Positions 56,107 through 64,000 of a DNA stretch of 64,000 nt are shown here, in pieces. The position numbers and the translations under genes are program-made. The notes under the pieces were generated by a model. The model ran no database searches. It had not been told where the DNA came from and was given only the letters and a program-made list of their open reading frames with translations. Source of the DNA: Odontesthes bonariensis (lineage: Eukaryota > Chordata > Actinopteri > Atheriniformes > Atherinopsidae); NCBI RefSeq assembly GCF_027942865.1, contig NC_134524.1:19149536-19213535 (forward strand), written 5' to 3'. Every line of letters starts with the position of its first letter. Position 1 is the stretch's first letter.

Positions 56107-58607
56107 TGTATATATATATATATATACTGTATATATATATGTATGTTTGTGTGATATATTGCAAATGTGAGCAGAGGACCTTAAGGTTACCTGAGGAGGA
56201 AGTAGGGGATCGGAAGTAGGGCTTCATTGTAGTAGGGCTTTCAGCTTGGCCACTGCCAGATTCTTCATAATCTTCATCATCAGAATTTTCATCATCTTCA
56301 ACATATCCTCTTGACAAGACGACAACAGCGCCTGCAAGTAACAACAGAACAGTTCAAATTTGGTAACACTGAAAAAAGCAGTTGTCCAACTGCAACAGCT
56401 TGGAGTCCATAGCATACAGCAGCGTCTGCTGATGGAAGTGGAAAGAGAAAAGGCTGTTTTTTTATACACGTAGTAGTTTTTGCTTGCTGAAAAAGCACGC
56501 GCATTTGAGTTGTTCATCACCACTGTCTGTCGCAAAGCTTTCTTTTGTGTTGCCATACAGTTTATGACTTTTTTGTTATTCGTGTTTTAATTTCAAGCAG
56601 TCAACGCACCGCAAAGAGAGTGAGGGCAACAGTAATTAAGGCAATCTTTCCCCGCGTGGCCCAGAGATTTTTAAAACCAAGATGGGCACAAAATTAAGTG
56701 GCATAGTGGAGTGTACTCTGAATTACCACCCACATTTTTTTCAAACTGCCTGTCCAGAAAAGTAACAATGGGCTCTTTTTTTATATGCCGTGACCAGGGG
56801 TGGAAAGTAACCAATTACATTTACTCACGTTACTGTAATTGAGTACTTTTTAGTAGTTTTTTAAATGTGAAATTTTTACTTTTACTCGAGTACATTTTGA
56901 CCCAAGTACTTTTACTTCGCTACATTTGAAATCCCTCACGTTACTGAGTAAAACAAATATTTATGGTGAAAAATTAAATGCGGGCGGAAATTTAAATAGC
57001 TGTCCCGGAACTGAAAGTCAATTGCGTGGCCTTGCCTTGCGCGCGCCCTTTCCATTGTTAAATAATACTGGTGTGGTGGATCTAGTAGGCTACCCGCGCT
57101 TTGGAAGATGGCTGTTGCTAACCTAGACGTGGAGACTTTGGAGGAGGAAAGGTCCGAAGACGAAGAGGATACACATTCTGGAGGAGACGAAAGCCAGAAA
57201 AACCCGTGGCCAAATTTAGAAAAATTATTCGTTTTCAAACGCAGGAAAGGCAATAATGTGATTATGCAGTGCAAGATGTGCCTGCCAGCCAAAACGAAGC
57301 TTTCGGCTTTCAGAACATCGACTTCAAACTTACTTCTTTAATACACCTCGAAATCGATTAAAACAACTTGTACTGAATTTGATTCATGACTCATCCTTTT
57401 TTGCATTAAGAAACTGAAAGTAATTAAGTAACTTTTACTCAAATTACATTTTAAATGAAGTAATTTTGTACTTTTACTCAAGTAAATTTTGAGATGGGTA
57501 ATTTTACTTTTACTCTGAGTAGAATTTAGGCAAAGTAAAGATACTTTTACTTAATTACAATTTTTCAGTACTCTTTCCACCTCTGGCCGTGACATATACT
57601 GAAAGAGCCCTTCGCCACATTGAGGTGACCAAAAAAACGGGAGAGCTGTATTTGCACATTGCCACATATCCTCCTCTCGGCATCGGAGAGTTGCGATCAC
57701 CGCCGGTATGAGAAATGATCTGAATGAAATGAGTCACTCAGCGGAACCAACTCATCCAATGGAGGCTCCCAGGCAGTGAGAGACAGAGAAAGGCAGGACG
57801 TGTCTTTGCCTTTCTAGGAGAAAAAAAACAAGCGAGGAAAAAAAGCTGAATTGCTGTGTAAGTTTGCTGAATGTGACGCACGCCAGGTTTTGGAGAATTT
57901 GGAAGTGGGTGTATTCCATACGCACCCATGTGTACTCTGCATTGCACCACTGGGTGTGACGTGGGGTCAATTTTTCTTTTGTGAACGCTTGCAGCCTAAA
58001 TTGAGTTTTGAACCGCTGGTCAAACCTTTCTGAAAGTTTGAGAAACGTGGACGTTGTCAAATATGTGGCAGTTATTTTACTTTGGTGAGATGACGCCAAC
58101 TGCGGTCAAATTCAAATTTGTGTGGTTTTTCAACTAAAAATACAGTTCCTTTTTTTCAACATTTCATTGTCTGAATCAGATAAAGGGGTACATTTTGTTT
58201 CCTTTCAAATAATTATCTTCTGCTTTTTTTTTTTTTTATTACTGCTTGCTGGAATATGTCCCGATTCCCATGGCTTGATTTGACCAGTTAAATATTAAGA
58301 CCACATACACCAGGGATGTCAAACTGATCCGTGAAAGGGCCGGTGTGGCTGCAGGTTTTTGTTCCAACCCTGCAGCAGCACAGCTGACTTGTTTCATTCA
58401 ATCAACTGAACTGGTTAAGACCTGCAGGGCAGACAGATCAGTTTGATACCCCTGACATAGACGTTGCAATTAATTGGATGCTTCCCCTCTGTAAGACTCA
58501 TCAGCACTGACTGAATATACACTTTCCAATGTTCATACCGAGATATGATTAAAAACTGACTCACCCAGAGTCCACATGAAGAGGTAAACCTTCATCACCA
58601 CCATCAT
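39485..58607 (-). CDS. Gene D: mucin-like type I membrane protein, 325 aa
   Basis: Ten minus-strand exons: 58607-58565, 56331-56191, 44999-44905, 43463-43292, 41834-41802, 40969-40937, 40475-40396, 40287-40197, 40097-39990 and 39666-39485. Every border is GT-AG with matching phase, and the sum is 978 nt, an exact codon number. Exons 1-2 give a signal peptide (MMVVMKVYLFMWTLGAVVV) and an acidic segment (YVEDDENSDDEDYEE). Exons 3-6 give a Ser/Thr/Pro-rich mucin-like ectodomain, including two copies of TTEGSTTSTW. Exon 7 is the membrane helix (YVILVLIILAIITLCVILYL). Exons 8-10 are an acidic tail (TYSFDLQRPIPANRLNEPTG, EQVYLDDLDQPFP, ending NNNNPCKII). O-glycosylated surface protein is the likely nature, perhaps of blood cells. 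Position near FHIP1A suggests a TMEM154-related locus, but similarity is weak; CD34/CD43/podocalyxin-type sialomucins are alternatives. Confidence 0.75.
40583..41985 (-). repeat. Tandem duplication carrying a 33-bp exon of gene D
   Basis: Copy 1 (about 40583-41180) and copy 2 (about 41181-41985) are roughly 90% alike by eye across intron, exon and intron. Copy 2 carries an extra block of about 270 bp (41432-41700) with (TA)n and CACACG motifs. Each copy contains one 33-base phase-1 exon encoding TTEGSTTSTW, differing by a silent C/T change. Because the exon length is a multiple of three, the duplication lengthens the mucin region without breaking the frame. Confidence 0.88.
41986..43291. other. 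Intron of gene D, no other gene seen
   Basis: Unique sequence. Short frames on both strands have no support. Confidence 0.45.
43464..44904. other. Intron of gene D, no other gene seen
   Basis: A/T-rich, no repeat recognised. The minus-strand frame at 44391-44711 has no splice context. Confidence 0.45.
45230..45680. repeat. Decayed purine-rich tandem array
   Basis: Degenerate units built on (A)CAGGA(A/T)A and CAGTACAG motifs recur every few tens of bases (AGTACAGAAAACTCAGGATA, CAGAATAGGATATGAGACA and similar). The minus-strand hydrophobic frames here are a by-product of the complementary pyrimidine-rich composition. It lies in the large intron 2 of gene D. The repeat unit is not sharply defined. 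Confidence 0.35.
46157..46812. mobile_element. Long foldback element flanked by TTAA
   Basis: Two nearly perfect inverted arms of about 280 bases (46157-46436 and about 46537-46812) enclose a spacer of about 100 bases. The outer ends AGGATAAGACCGG and its complement (one mismatch) abut TTAA on both sides (46153-46156 and 46813-46816). The arms include GAGGTGCGTCGCTTACTTAA and its complement. No coding frame. The TTAA duplication suggests mobilisation by a piggyBac- or Kolobok-type transposase. It lies in intron 2 of gene D. Confidence 0.88.
46817..47370. other. Intron of gene D, nothing recognised
   Basis: Unique sequence with no supported frame. Confidence 0.4.
47371..47876 (+). other. Two candidate coiled-coil exons antisense to gene D
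   Basis: A first block (47371-47501) lies between an AG and a GTAAGAG donor and reads DETKESQPTLMQLQEMTAN then LQREILKQEESDKIKG. A second block (about 47750-47876) lies between CAG and GTAAAA and reads KGLLELRQKQNIKAINLQQ then VKEMSHMAMAGNL. Both are Gln/Glu/Leu-rich, as in the C-terminal coiled coils of Myb/SANT-like transposon proteins. The phases do not match (1 into 0), so they do not join directly. They may be remnants of a transposon gene or chance. Confidence 0.25.
48799..48829 (-). other. Candidate alternative leader exon for gene D
   Basis: ATG at 48829 opens MRLSRCLCFL and ends in phase 1 at a good donor (CTCG|GTGAGT). That phase fits exon 3 of gene D (44999), so a second promoter could yield a form without the acidic exon 2. 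The hydrophobic core is short for a signal peptide. It may be chance. Confidence 0.3.
49009..49087. repeat. (CA)n microsatellite
   Basis: About 38 CA/CG dinucleotide units, interrupted by GACACGCGCGCG near 49026. The long open frames that cross it in several registers are artefacts of the repeat. Confidence 0.95.
49088..50934. other. Intron of gene D, no exon seen
   Basis: No recognisable gene. GGGGCAC...GCCCC motifs near 50685 recur near 51600 on the other side of the helicase fragment. Confidence 0.4.
50935..51460 (+). repeat. Dispersed repeat carrying a helicase-like fragment
   Basis: The block from about 50935 (GGATTCGAGTTCCCG) to about 51460 (GTCTTGGTCAGACCAGAATC) has the look of a fish non-autonomous element. 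The interior carries the helicase-like reading at 51124-51345. No clean terminal repeat or duplication was fixed, so the borders are approximate. Confidence 0.4.
51124..51345 (+). pseudogene. RecQ/Academ-like helicase fragment with Walker A, broken
   Basis: One frame reads VFDGRFSLKIEQRTTLE, an in-frame TAA, then FLDRKDVFALLPIGFGKSLI and YQLAPLVAKSYVRGKIGVIG. The GFGKS sequence is a Walker A loop of superfamily 2 helicases. The usual Thr before the first Gly is Ile here. Fish genomes hold many such pieces annotated as Bloom/RecQ-like. The stop and the lack of any DEAH box show it is dead. Whether it derives from a transposon-encoded helicase or a host gene cannot be told. Confidence 0.55.
51461..54470. 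other. Intron of gene D, no exon seen
   Basis: Apart from a MITE-like repeat near 52185-52450, no gene, long repeat or supported exon was recognised. It is A/T-rich, with short frames only. Confidence 0.4.
52185..52450. repeat. Dispersed MITE-like repeat (CTCTGGGCTACTGTAACGGC)
   Basis: CCCCTCTGGGCTACTGTAAC followed by GGCACGGTGGTACAACATGG is a phrase common to a dispersed fish repeat family. Ends were not resolved. Confidence 0.4.
54562..55061. mobile_element. Inner MITE nested in 54475-55612
   Basis: CACCTCATCCTGACTGAA at the left end pairs with TTCAGTCAGGATGAGGTG at the right. Just inside are (GAGC)n repeats at 54581-54604 and a TCGCTCGCTGGC counterpart. It is about 500 bp long and non-coding. 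Confidence 0.75.
54581..54604. repeat. (GAGC)n microsatellite
   Basis: Six GCGA units just inside the left end of the inner MITE. Confidence 0.9.
55613..56190. other. Intron of gene D with (TG)n(TA)n
   Basis: No exon seen. The dinucleotide tract at 56031-56148 lies about 45 bases from the donor of exon 2 of gene D. Confidence 0.45.
56031..56148. repeat. (TG)n(TA)n compound microsatellite
   Basis: About 8 TG units followed by about 28 TA units and further broken TA runs. Confidence 0.95.
56332..56786. other. Intron 1 of gene D, left part
   Basis: Nothing recognised besides the acceptor region of exon 2. Confidence 0.4.
56795..57585 (+). mobile_element. hAT-type transposon, internally deleted (CAGGGGTGGAAAGTAAC ends)
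   Basis: A perfect 8-bp duplication GCCGTGAC (56787-56794 and 57586-57593) flanks ends CAGGGGTGGAAAGTAAC and, inward from the right, CAGAGGTGGAAAGAGTAC. Subterminal TTTTACTTTTACTC-type repeats lie on both sides. The 791-bp copy retains one BED-finger exon. It lies antisense in intron 1 of gene D. Confidence 0.93.
57108..57341 (+). pseudogene. BED zinc-finger start of a hAT transposase, truncated
   Basis: An intact 77-codon frame: an acidic leader (LEEERSEDEEDTHSGGDESQ), then WPNLEKLFVFKRRKGNNVIM with the BED aromatic pair, QCKMCLPAKTKLSAF with the Cys-x2-Cys, and TSTSNL just before the expected His pair. The frame then stops, so the two histidines, catalytic domain and dimerisation domain are all lost. 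Confidence 0.75.
57594..58302. other. Intron 1 of gene D, no exon seen
   Basis: No gene recognised. Frames on the minus strand (57738-58099) overlap each other and lack support. Confidence 0.4.
58311..58454. mobile_element. 144-bp hAT-type MITE
   Basis: CAGGGATGTCAAACTGATC on the left pairs with GATCAGTTTGATACCCCTG on the right. The 8-bp flanks ACATACAC (58303-58310) and ACATAGAC (58455-58462) differ by one base. This is a short non-autonomous element common in fish, and it lies in intron 1 of gene D close to the first exon. Confidence 0.88.
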
Positions 58608-58649
58608 CAAAGCCTGCTCTCCTCTTCTCCTGCAAACACCAGCCGTCTG

Positions 58650-58662
58650 CCTCCTTTAAAAA
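58650..58662 (-). promoter_or_regulatory. TATA-like box upstream of gene D
   Basis: On the minus strand CACTTTTTAAAGGAGG lies about 50 bases before the start codon of gene D (58607). It could direct initiation near 58625. This is position and sequence only. Confidence 0.3.
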
Positions 58663-60594
58663 GTGTACAGTGCACGGGGAACAGTGTTCAGAGTGCTTTC
58701 TGAGTAGATGACACGACAGGAACTAACTAACCACAGTGTGAATGCATCATGCGCTGTCTTAGCTGATATTATTGCTCTCTCTCAGGTTGGCCACTTCTGT
58801 CTCAGCTGTAAAATAATTTCTAACTGTTTAAAGGTGTCATGCATGCAATCAGGACAAAATCCAGCGGTTTTCTGCGCCACCAGTTTATCAAAGTAGATCG
58901 AAACAGGAGAAAAGTGTCCAGGAATTTTGCACCAGCTGGTGGCAGCACTCACTCACTTCTTGGCTACAACAGAAAGGGAATACACACAGGAAGACACGGC
59001 ACACGGGGTTTGATGTATAATTTCACGATGAAAGTCACTCACTTAGTTTCATCATATAAACTTCACATTGTCTGGTTCCAAATGCCCCAAAAATAGGAAT
59101 ACGATATTTCCATCGTTGTTTCTCCCACATGATTGAGAGAGAAGACTGAGGTTTGGCGTATTTAATTGTTAATCTGTAACTTTACCACTAGATATCACTC
59201 AGTTCTACAGAATTTTCCTTTAACATGCAACTTAAAACTGCAATACAGGATTCCTGAGTTATTACCAAAATTGTTTTTGCTAAAATCACAAAGTTTTTGA
59301 CTGATAGCCACTAAATTCCTGTCGGTATGCCTTTGTATCCGTGCGAACGTTCGTGGCATTTTTGTTTTTTAAAGAGTTTGCTTCGGGGCATTCGACAAAA
59401 CACCCTGCTCGTTAAAACAGAGATGAATGAACAGCTCGATGACACAAGCCTCTGGCATCAGCTGTCACAAACCCTGTGGCATTCATAGGTGTTGACCACA
59501 GTAAGTTGAGTTCTCTCCTGCCAGTCTGAGGTAGTTTTCACACACGCACTTGACGTGAGAATGCTTACGTCCACGTTTGGTCTTGATATTTTGCATTAAC
59601 AGCCAGCTACCCAGTAAAAGTCCAGAAAACGAGTCCGTGAAACAATGTGAAAATGGCAGCTAATCCTCCACAGAATTCACAGCAAGTGCATGTGAGCTGC
59701 CGCTTCGTACCCTTTTCTGCTGGCCCGAATTTAGATGGAAATATTACATATACATCCGAATGCATTAGTTTTTATTATGGCTAGTTCAGGAAAAACAATC
59801 CACCATCCTCCGCGAGCTGCAAACAAAACACCACTTTCCCGTGTGCTCCATGCAGATGCCGCTTCAGAGTGTTTCTAGTTGTGCGAACACATCTTAGGCG
59901 GGGAATCTGCCTCTGTGAAGTGCAAAGTGTGAAGTCTGGAGAGATTCCGAGCCTTACTCGCCCCACTTTTTGCTCATTTGTGAGACATGGCTCACAACAA
60001 AAGACAACGTATCTTTGAAACTAGAATTTAAAACTCCATTTAATGGAAGAAAGACACTTGGAAAGAAAATTTGCTTTGTGGTTTTACACACATTTTCAGT
60101 GTTTCGCCTTCATAGACAGTATTCATATATATCTATATGACGGAATGAATTGCTGCACCAAAACAGACTAAAGTTACATAAATATAGCTCAAGATGCTGG
60201 TGGCTAACTTGCCAAAAGTCAGGCAGTTGTTTGCAGCATTGTTAGTTAATCTGACATCTTTTAGGTCTATTTAATGTAAAGTCACTTCAGTGTGTTTAAG
60301 GTAAGTTGTATTTTTAAGTTGTTTCTGCATTGAGTGTCCCATCCTAAGAAGGAAGTTGATTTAAAAATGGCAGCTGCATACGTCCCCCCCAGCAATTTGA
60401 ACCAAATGTCAAACATTTTTACAAGAAATCGGTGCAAAGATTCAAGAAAGCAGAGAACTATTTGCACACACCCCACAAATATATGGATAACTTCATGTTA
60501 ACTTTAAAATAATCTCCTTTAAAACATTTTCATAAATATAAGTCATAATCAAAGGGGGAAACATCAACAATTTCAAGTGCAGTCAGGCATATGT
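58663..60594. other. Intergenic between gene D and the FHIP gene
   Basis: No exon or repeat was recognised. It should contain the upstream control region of gene D and the 3' end of the FHIP transcript. Confidence 0.45.
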
Positions 60595-60621
60595 ACATCA
60601 TGTGCATACAAATTCTTTTTT

Positions 60622-60627
60622 TTTATT
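60622..60627 (-). terminator. Poly(A) signal for the FHIP-type gene
   Basis: AATAAA on the minus strand, about 150 bases past the stop codon at 60779. It is the first canonical hexamer downstream. Confidence 0.55.
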
Positions 60628-60778
60628 GTAATATCCTCTGAAACTAGTCCTACCAATTGCATTAAACCTCAGTGAGATTATTTGTGCTCCACATTTTGGG
60701 CTTGGACTTTCAGTCCAACAAATCCTCGGCCACATCACAGGCAGATATTCGCAGCCAGACCAGGAGTTTGCGCTCGTA

Positions 60779-63700
60779 TCATTCCTCTGAACAACAGTCC
60801 GGCGCAATGCTGTGCTCCTGGGCGGTGGCTGCCAGCTCCTTCAGGAACTCGGCGAACAGGACAATGGCGAACACTCGGCTCTTGGCCGGAGGAGGAATTG
60901 TAGGGCAGGGCGGCAAGACACTGAGAGGAGGCAGAGGCAGAGCGTTCTTCATGGAACCATTGGGAAGAGATGGGTCTAAGATGAAGTCCCCACCCTGAGA
61001 CTGGAGGCACTCTGAGAGAAACAGAAGCAAATCAGTCAAGTCTGAAATCCTTTTAGAATGTATGTGCCCTTCTGCCTTTTGATGCGGTCAGACGACACTT
61101 CCTACAAGCTGTCTTTAGCTTTGCATAAAGAGTGGATTCAGGTGATCCTGGCTGCGTCTAAACCTATTAAAATCTTCCTATCAACTCCGGTAATCACCTC
61201 AGGTTCACACTATACATCTAATTTAATCCATATGAATTGAAAGTGTACAAATTCCAGGACAGTTAAGCAATTTTTCCGTAACTTCACATTTCACAGAGCA
61301 ATATAAAATGAGAGTTGCAGGTATCTTCATGTTAGCCGCGTGATTATACAACCTGTCGATGTGCACATTTATTAACCTCTAAATTTGGCATCTTGGTCTT
61401 TAGCCAACAAGAACCTCCAGGCCTGAGTGACCAGGGTGGGATAGTCCGGTCTGTCTGCCACGTAACGCTCAATCTGAGCATGCACCGACACCAACACCTA
61501 CGAATACGCACAAGAATAGAAACAGTCACAACATTATCGTACGGAAACCCCAAACTATGGGAAAGAAACAAAAATTAGGGATGTTTGAGCTGTGTGTGGG
61601 CATTACCTGGTATAGTGTTCGTACGCTGGGCTGGTTGTGTGAGTCTGTGCTCAGCAGGAAGGACCTCAGGAGAGGCTGTGGGTACGACGCCAGCTGAGCC
61701 AGGATGCCCGTCACCAGGAGGTTGACAGCGATGGTGTTTTCCAGAAGGTTTTCCAGCCGGGATAACAGGACGCTGATGAAAGGTCCTAGAGCACCATGGG
61801 AAAACACAGGGGAAAGAAGTGGTGTTTGGATTTCTATTTATAAGATGTGAATGTGTTAAGGGGGAAGTAAATGATGAAAAGAAACCTGATATGCTCCCTT
61901 GAGGGAGTTTTAGCCTATTTCAGAAAAGACTTGATGCACATTAGGGGGACTGGAGACAGCTTTGGGAGTCGAGTCCTGCCTTACAAATGTTAAAATTCTG
62001 TGACTCGCCAGCTGATAAACAACAATAAACCCGTCAAAACCAGAGTTTTATGTACGAAATCAAAACATTTAATGGATAATCCAAAGTCTGAGTAAAGGTG
62101 AGGACAATAAAACACACAGATGTGTATGAGTTGGCGTCTCCGTTTTATGGAACAGTAGCGAATAAAAGGATTCTTGAAAGACACTATCAACGCTGTGCAA
62201 ACAGCTAACAAGTAAACACGCTTTACTCCTTTTTTCCACAAATGAGATGTATGCCATCCCATGTGGTTATACTCCGTGATCACTGTCATTGTCTTCCTTC
62301 TCCTCCCACTGTGTACCAGCTTCTACCGTCACTTCGGGGTAAAAGCTCGGGACGGGAACTGTCGGTAGTGTTTACCTAGGACAAAGAAAAGTCCTAAAAA
62401 AGAAGCTGAAGTGATGGTGGAGGAATAAGCAAGATTTGGTTTGGGACCATTTTAGCTCCAATTATTATTAAGATTAAGCACCAAATCTACTTGATTAGGA
62501 AAAAAAAGATACATTGCATAGCATTGGCTTAGAACCAACCTTTTCACAACTGGGATGAAAACTGATGCTAAAAGATGCCCTGCGTATTTATTTCATCAAA
62601 GGGTGTCCTGACATGTCATGGGCTGGGAGTGAAATGAATTTCTTTTCTTTCTCTTTGATGGTGGTTCTGGTTAAGTAAAACCCACCCTTACACAACAACA
62701 AAGCTGCTAAATTACTTTAGCATTTCATTCCCTCCGGACAAACACTGACCTGTAAATGGAACTCCATATTTCCCGCAGCTCTTCCTCTCCTGCTCCTCTT
62801 CTTCCTCTTCCATAGCCTCCGTCTCTTCTTCATCTCCTGCGTCATCCCACGAGAAGCTAAAACCAGTGCCATTGCCGAGCTCCTCCTTCTCCTCCTCAAG
62901 TTTTCGCCTCAGCTCTCGAACGCGGCTCCTGAAAGCGCCGATGTCGTCCGTGATGTCGTCGGGCTCTGGCTCCACCCCTAAAGAGAGCATGAGCTCGTAG
63001 TATTGAGACAGAAAGTCGTTCTTCTTGGTGACTTTCTTATCAGGCAGAGTTGGACGCTTGGCATTTGTTGAAGACAGACAAAGTTCATGTGGCTCGGGTT
63101 CATAGTGGCCATTGGGTAAAGACTTTGTCTCTAAACATGGCGTGGGTTGTGTGCTGTGATGTGTATGCTGCTGATGTGTTGTGTGCATGTGACCGACACA
63201 TGCTGTGATGTCATTCAGATTGAAGTTTTGCTTTAAAGGCTCAATGTCTTCGTCAACGTCGTCAAATTTGTCGATGATGTCATCCTTTGCATGAAAACCG
63301 TTGGTGAAGAGATGTGGCTCTCCTTGTCTGACAGTCCTCTTCATGTCATCTTCTCCTTCCTCCTTTGTCTTTCCCAGCTCCTTCCCACAACCCTCACTCT
63401 TCCTCCTCAGCATTTTGTTATAGTCTTCACTCCTCCTTCTTTCCTCTCTCCCTCCATCCTCGCTTCTCCTCCGTGACGACATGATGCTGTTAACGGTTTC
63501 TATCACTGTCCTCCCTGTTGTTGTCAACATTGTTGACATTGTCGATGTCACTGCCATTGACACTTGCTGCCCTTTTGAGAAGCTTCCATGGGATCGTCGA
63601 TTTGCTGCCTTGATGCGCTCCAAAATGGCTACCTTCGTGTCCTTCTTGGCAACTAAATCGTAGACGAGGACGTCGTCCTGAAACTCTGATTCCTCTACGT

Positions 63701-64000
63701 ACGAGCCGCGCACTAGCTTGGTAGCGCTCCGTCGCATTTCCTGGATGTGCCGAGGAAGTAGTGGCTGAGGTGCCGGCGAAAAACTGCATCTGTCAGCCTC
63801 CGCAGCGAAACTGCCATTTGCTAAAGCCGCATTTAATGCCACGGACAAAGAGACATCTTCGTCTGCAAATATGTCGTCCCACTCCAGCTCCAGGGCTGAG
63901 CTGCCTCGTCCTGTCTGGTTGCTTATGGAGACGGTATCTGAGGAGGGTGTTGGGGAGAGGGCTGAGGGGGGAGGAGTGATAGCCAGAGAGCAGATGGAGT
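60779..64000 (-). CDS. fhip1a: FHF complex subunit HOOK-interacting protein (FHIP1A-like), 3' part
   Basis: Four minus-strand exons: from beyond 64000 to 62750, then 61785-61607, 61497-61377 and 61011-60779 (stop). Phases match (1, 0, 1). FHIP proteins join FTS and Hook to form the FHF adaptor that links early endosomes to dynein-dynactin. The large exon holds a variable acidic/basic linker (LELEWDDIFADEDVS, KLVRGSYVEESEFQDDVLVY, several RRRSED stretches). The following exons hold the conserved C-terminal region: FTGPFISVLLSRLENLLEN, LVTGILAQLASYPQPLLRSF, VLVSVHAQIERYVADRPDYP, and near the end VFAIVLFAEFLKELAATAQE. The KELAA-x-AQEHSI ending is closer to FHIP1A than to FHIP1B as I remember them. 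The N-terminal part lies beyond the window, so the start codon is not visible. Confidence 0.85.
61786..62749. other. Intron of the FHIP-type gene
   Basis: Nothing further recognised. The minus-strand frame at 61990-62289 has no splice context. Confidence 0.45.

Noticed and set aside
56009-56219. Tyr-Ile repeat frames
   Set aside because: Translations of the (TA)n microsatellite. Only the part at 56191-56331 is a real exon of gene D.

Overview
This window is teleost fish nuclear DNA, most likely from a spiny-rayed species. Genes are split into small exons with GT-AG introns, and they sit in a dense background of fish-type DNA transposons and 5'-truncated LINEs. There is no operon structure, ribosome binding site, CRISPR array or recognisable tRNA or rRNA gene. 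All gene models were built by hand from splice sites and reading phase.

Left part (1-34 kb): small, single-V-domain immunoglobulin-superfamily membrane receptors separated by transposons. Gene A (minus strand, 6155-7376) is complete at 211 residues. A broken relative lies tail-to-tail with it on the plus strand (4363-4999). Gene B (plus, from 16531) has a leader, a V domain and a stalk exon, but its membrane and tail exons were not found. Gene C (plus, 30274-32468) is complete at 225 residues in five exons, and may have 5' untranslated exons reaching back to a promoter-like segment near 26.6 kb. These genes share phase-1 exon borders and resemble the fish PD-L1/CD276/butyrophilin-like receptors. 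Their ligands cannot be told from sequence.

Right part (39-64 kb): one long minus-strand gene (gene D, 39485-58607) encodes a 325-residue, Ser/Thr-rich, mucin-like type I membrane protein. Its ten exons join in phase without exception, and one 33-base exon is duplicated in tandem with its flanking introns. Upstream of it on the same strand is the 3' part of an FHF-complex (FTS-Hook-FHIP) subunit gene, most like FHIP1A/FAM160A1, which runs off the right edge. In mammals FHIP1A lies near TMEM154, also a small single-pass membrane protein, so gene D could be a TMEM154-related locus. The sequence similarity is too weak to insist on this.

Mobile elements: several can be delimited to the base from terminal inverted repeats and target-site duplications. 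They are two piggyBac-type elements (TTAA; 194-1833 and 12249-14034), five hAT-type elements with 8-bp duplications (7573-9304, 10819-11855, 33387-34378, 56795-57585, 58311-58454), a PIF/Harbinger-like MITE with TTA (17603-18140), a MITE with a 9-bp duplication (37045-37529), two long foldback elements (35906-36571 and 46157-46812), and a MITE nested in another (54475-55612). Three of the hAT copies keep the start of the transposase (zinc-finger or basic N-terminal exon) and have lost the catalytic part. A stop-interrupted helicase-like Walker A fragment lies at about 51.1-51.3 kb.
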